37,577 nt of DNA, taken from Candidatus Acidiferrales bacterium (lineage in GTDB: Bacteria > Acidobacteriota > Terriglobia > Acidiferrales > UBA7541). Below are positions 37,571 through 37,577 of this stretch, piece after piece; position 1 is the stretch's first letter, and the number at the start of each line of letters is the position of its first letter. The position numbers and the translations under genes were made by a program. Where the stretch lies: NCBI GenBank assembly GCA_030037435.1, contig JASHRI010000515.1:1-37577 (forward strand). The letters run 5' to 3'. The notes beneath the pieces are model-generated. The model was not told where the DNA came from and searched no databases. It was given only the letters and a program-made list of their open reading frames with translations.

Positions 37571-37577
37571 ATGAACC
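37571..37577 (+). CDS. possible start of the next gene (truncated)
   Basis: ATG at 37571 preceded by AGGAGGAATCC; only 7 nt visible. Confidence 0.4.

Noticed and set aside
1-37577. CRISPR arrays, tRNA/rRNA genes, insertion sequences, toxin-antitoxin or anti-phage systems
   Set aside because: No regularly spaced direct repeats, transposase/integrase motifs or RNA-gene signatures were recognised.

Overview
The window looks like a high-GC, probably acidobacterial chromosome segment (lineage is an inference). At the left end are partial pncB, HU and an M20 peptidase (minus strand), then a PilZ protein and a small phenolic-ester-type cluster: tannase-family hydrolase, frameshifted DUF3237 gene, MFS transporter, esterase. 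From about 8.2 kb to the right end is a Wzx/Wzy-type exopolysaccharide/capsule locus. It encodes two regulators with degenerate receiver pockets, a large multi-SLBB Wza-like exporter, a PAP2-Wzi fusion, Wzz, a NusG/RfaH-like antiterminator, an initiating sugar-phosphate transferase, a DegT aminotransferase, a FemAB/GNAT-like protein, four methyltransferases, a Wzx flippase, a sulfotransferase, GT4 enzymes, a deacetylase-like protein, a Wzy/ligase-like protein and a WecG/TagA transferase. An antisense secreted beta-helix-like protein and a CapD/WbpM-type dehydratase follow. The most unusual signals are: (i) a chimeric CapD gene whose N-terminus is an ABC-ATPase fragment cut inside the Walker A motif; (ii) a 222-nt leader before the NusG-like gene with mutually exclusive hairpins; (iii) strong intergenic inverted repeats before wzz and after the sulfotransferase; (iv) GTAC-centred sites flanking the LuxR-type gene; (v) a homopolymer frameshift in the DUF3237 gene; (vi) an HNH endonuclease remnant next to the chimera. 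No tRNA, rRNA, CRISPR array or intact mobile element was seen. All calls come from reading the sequence; no database search was run.
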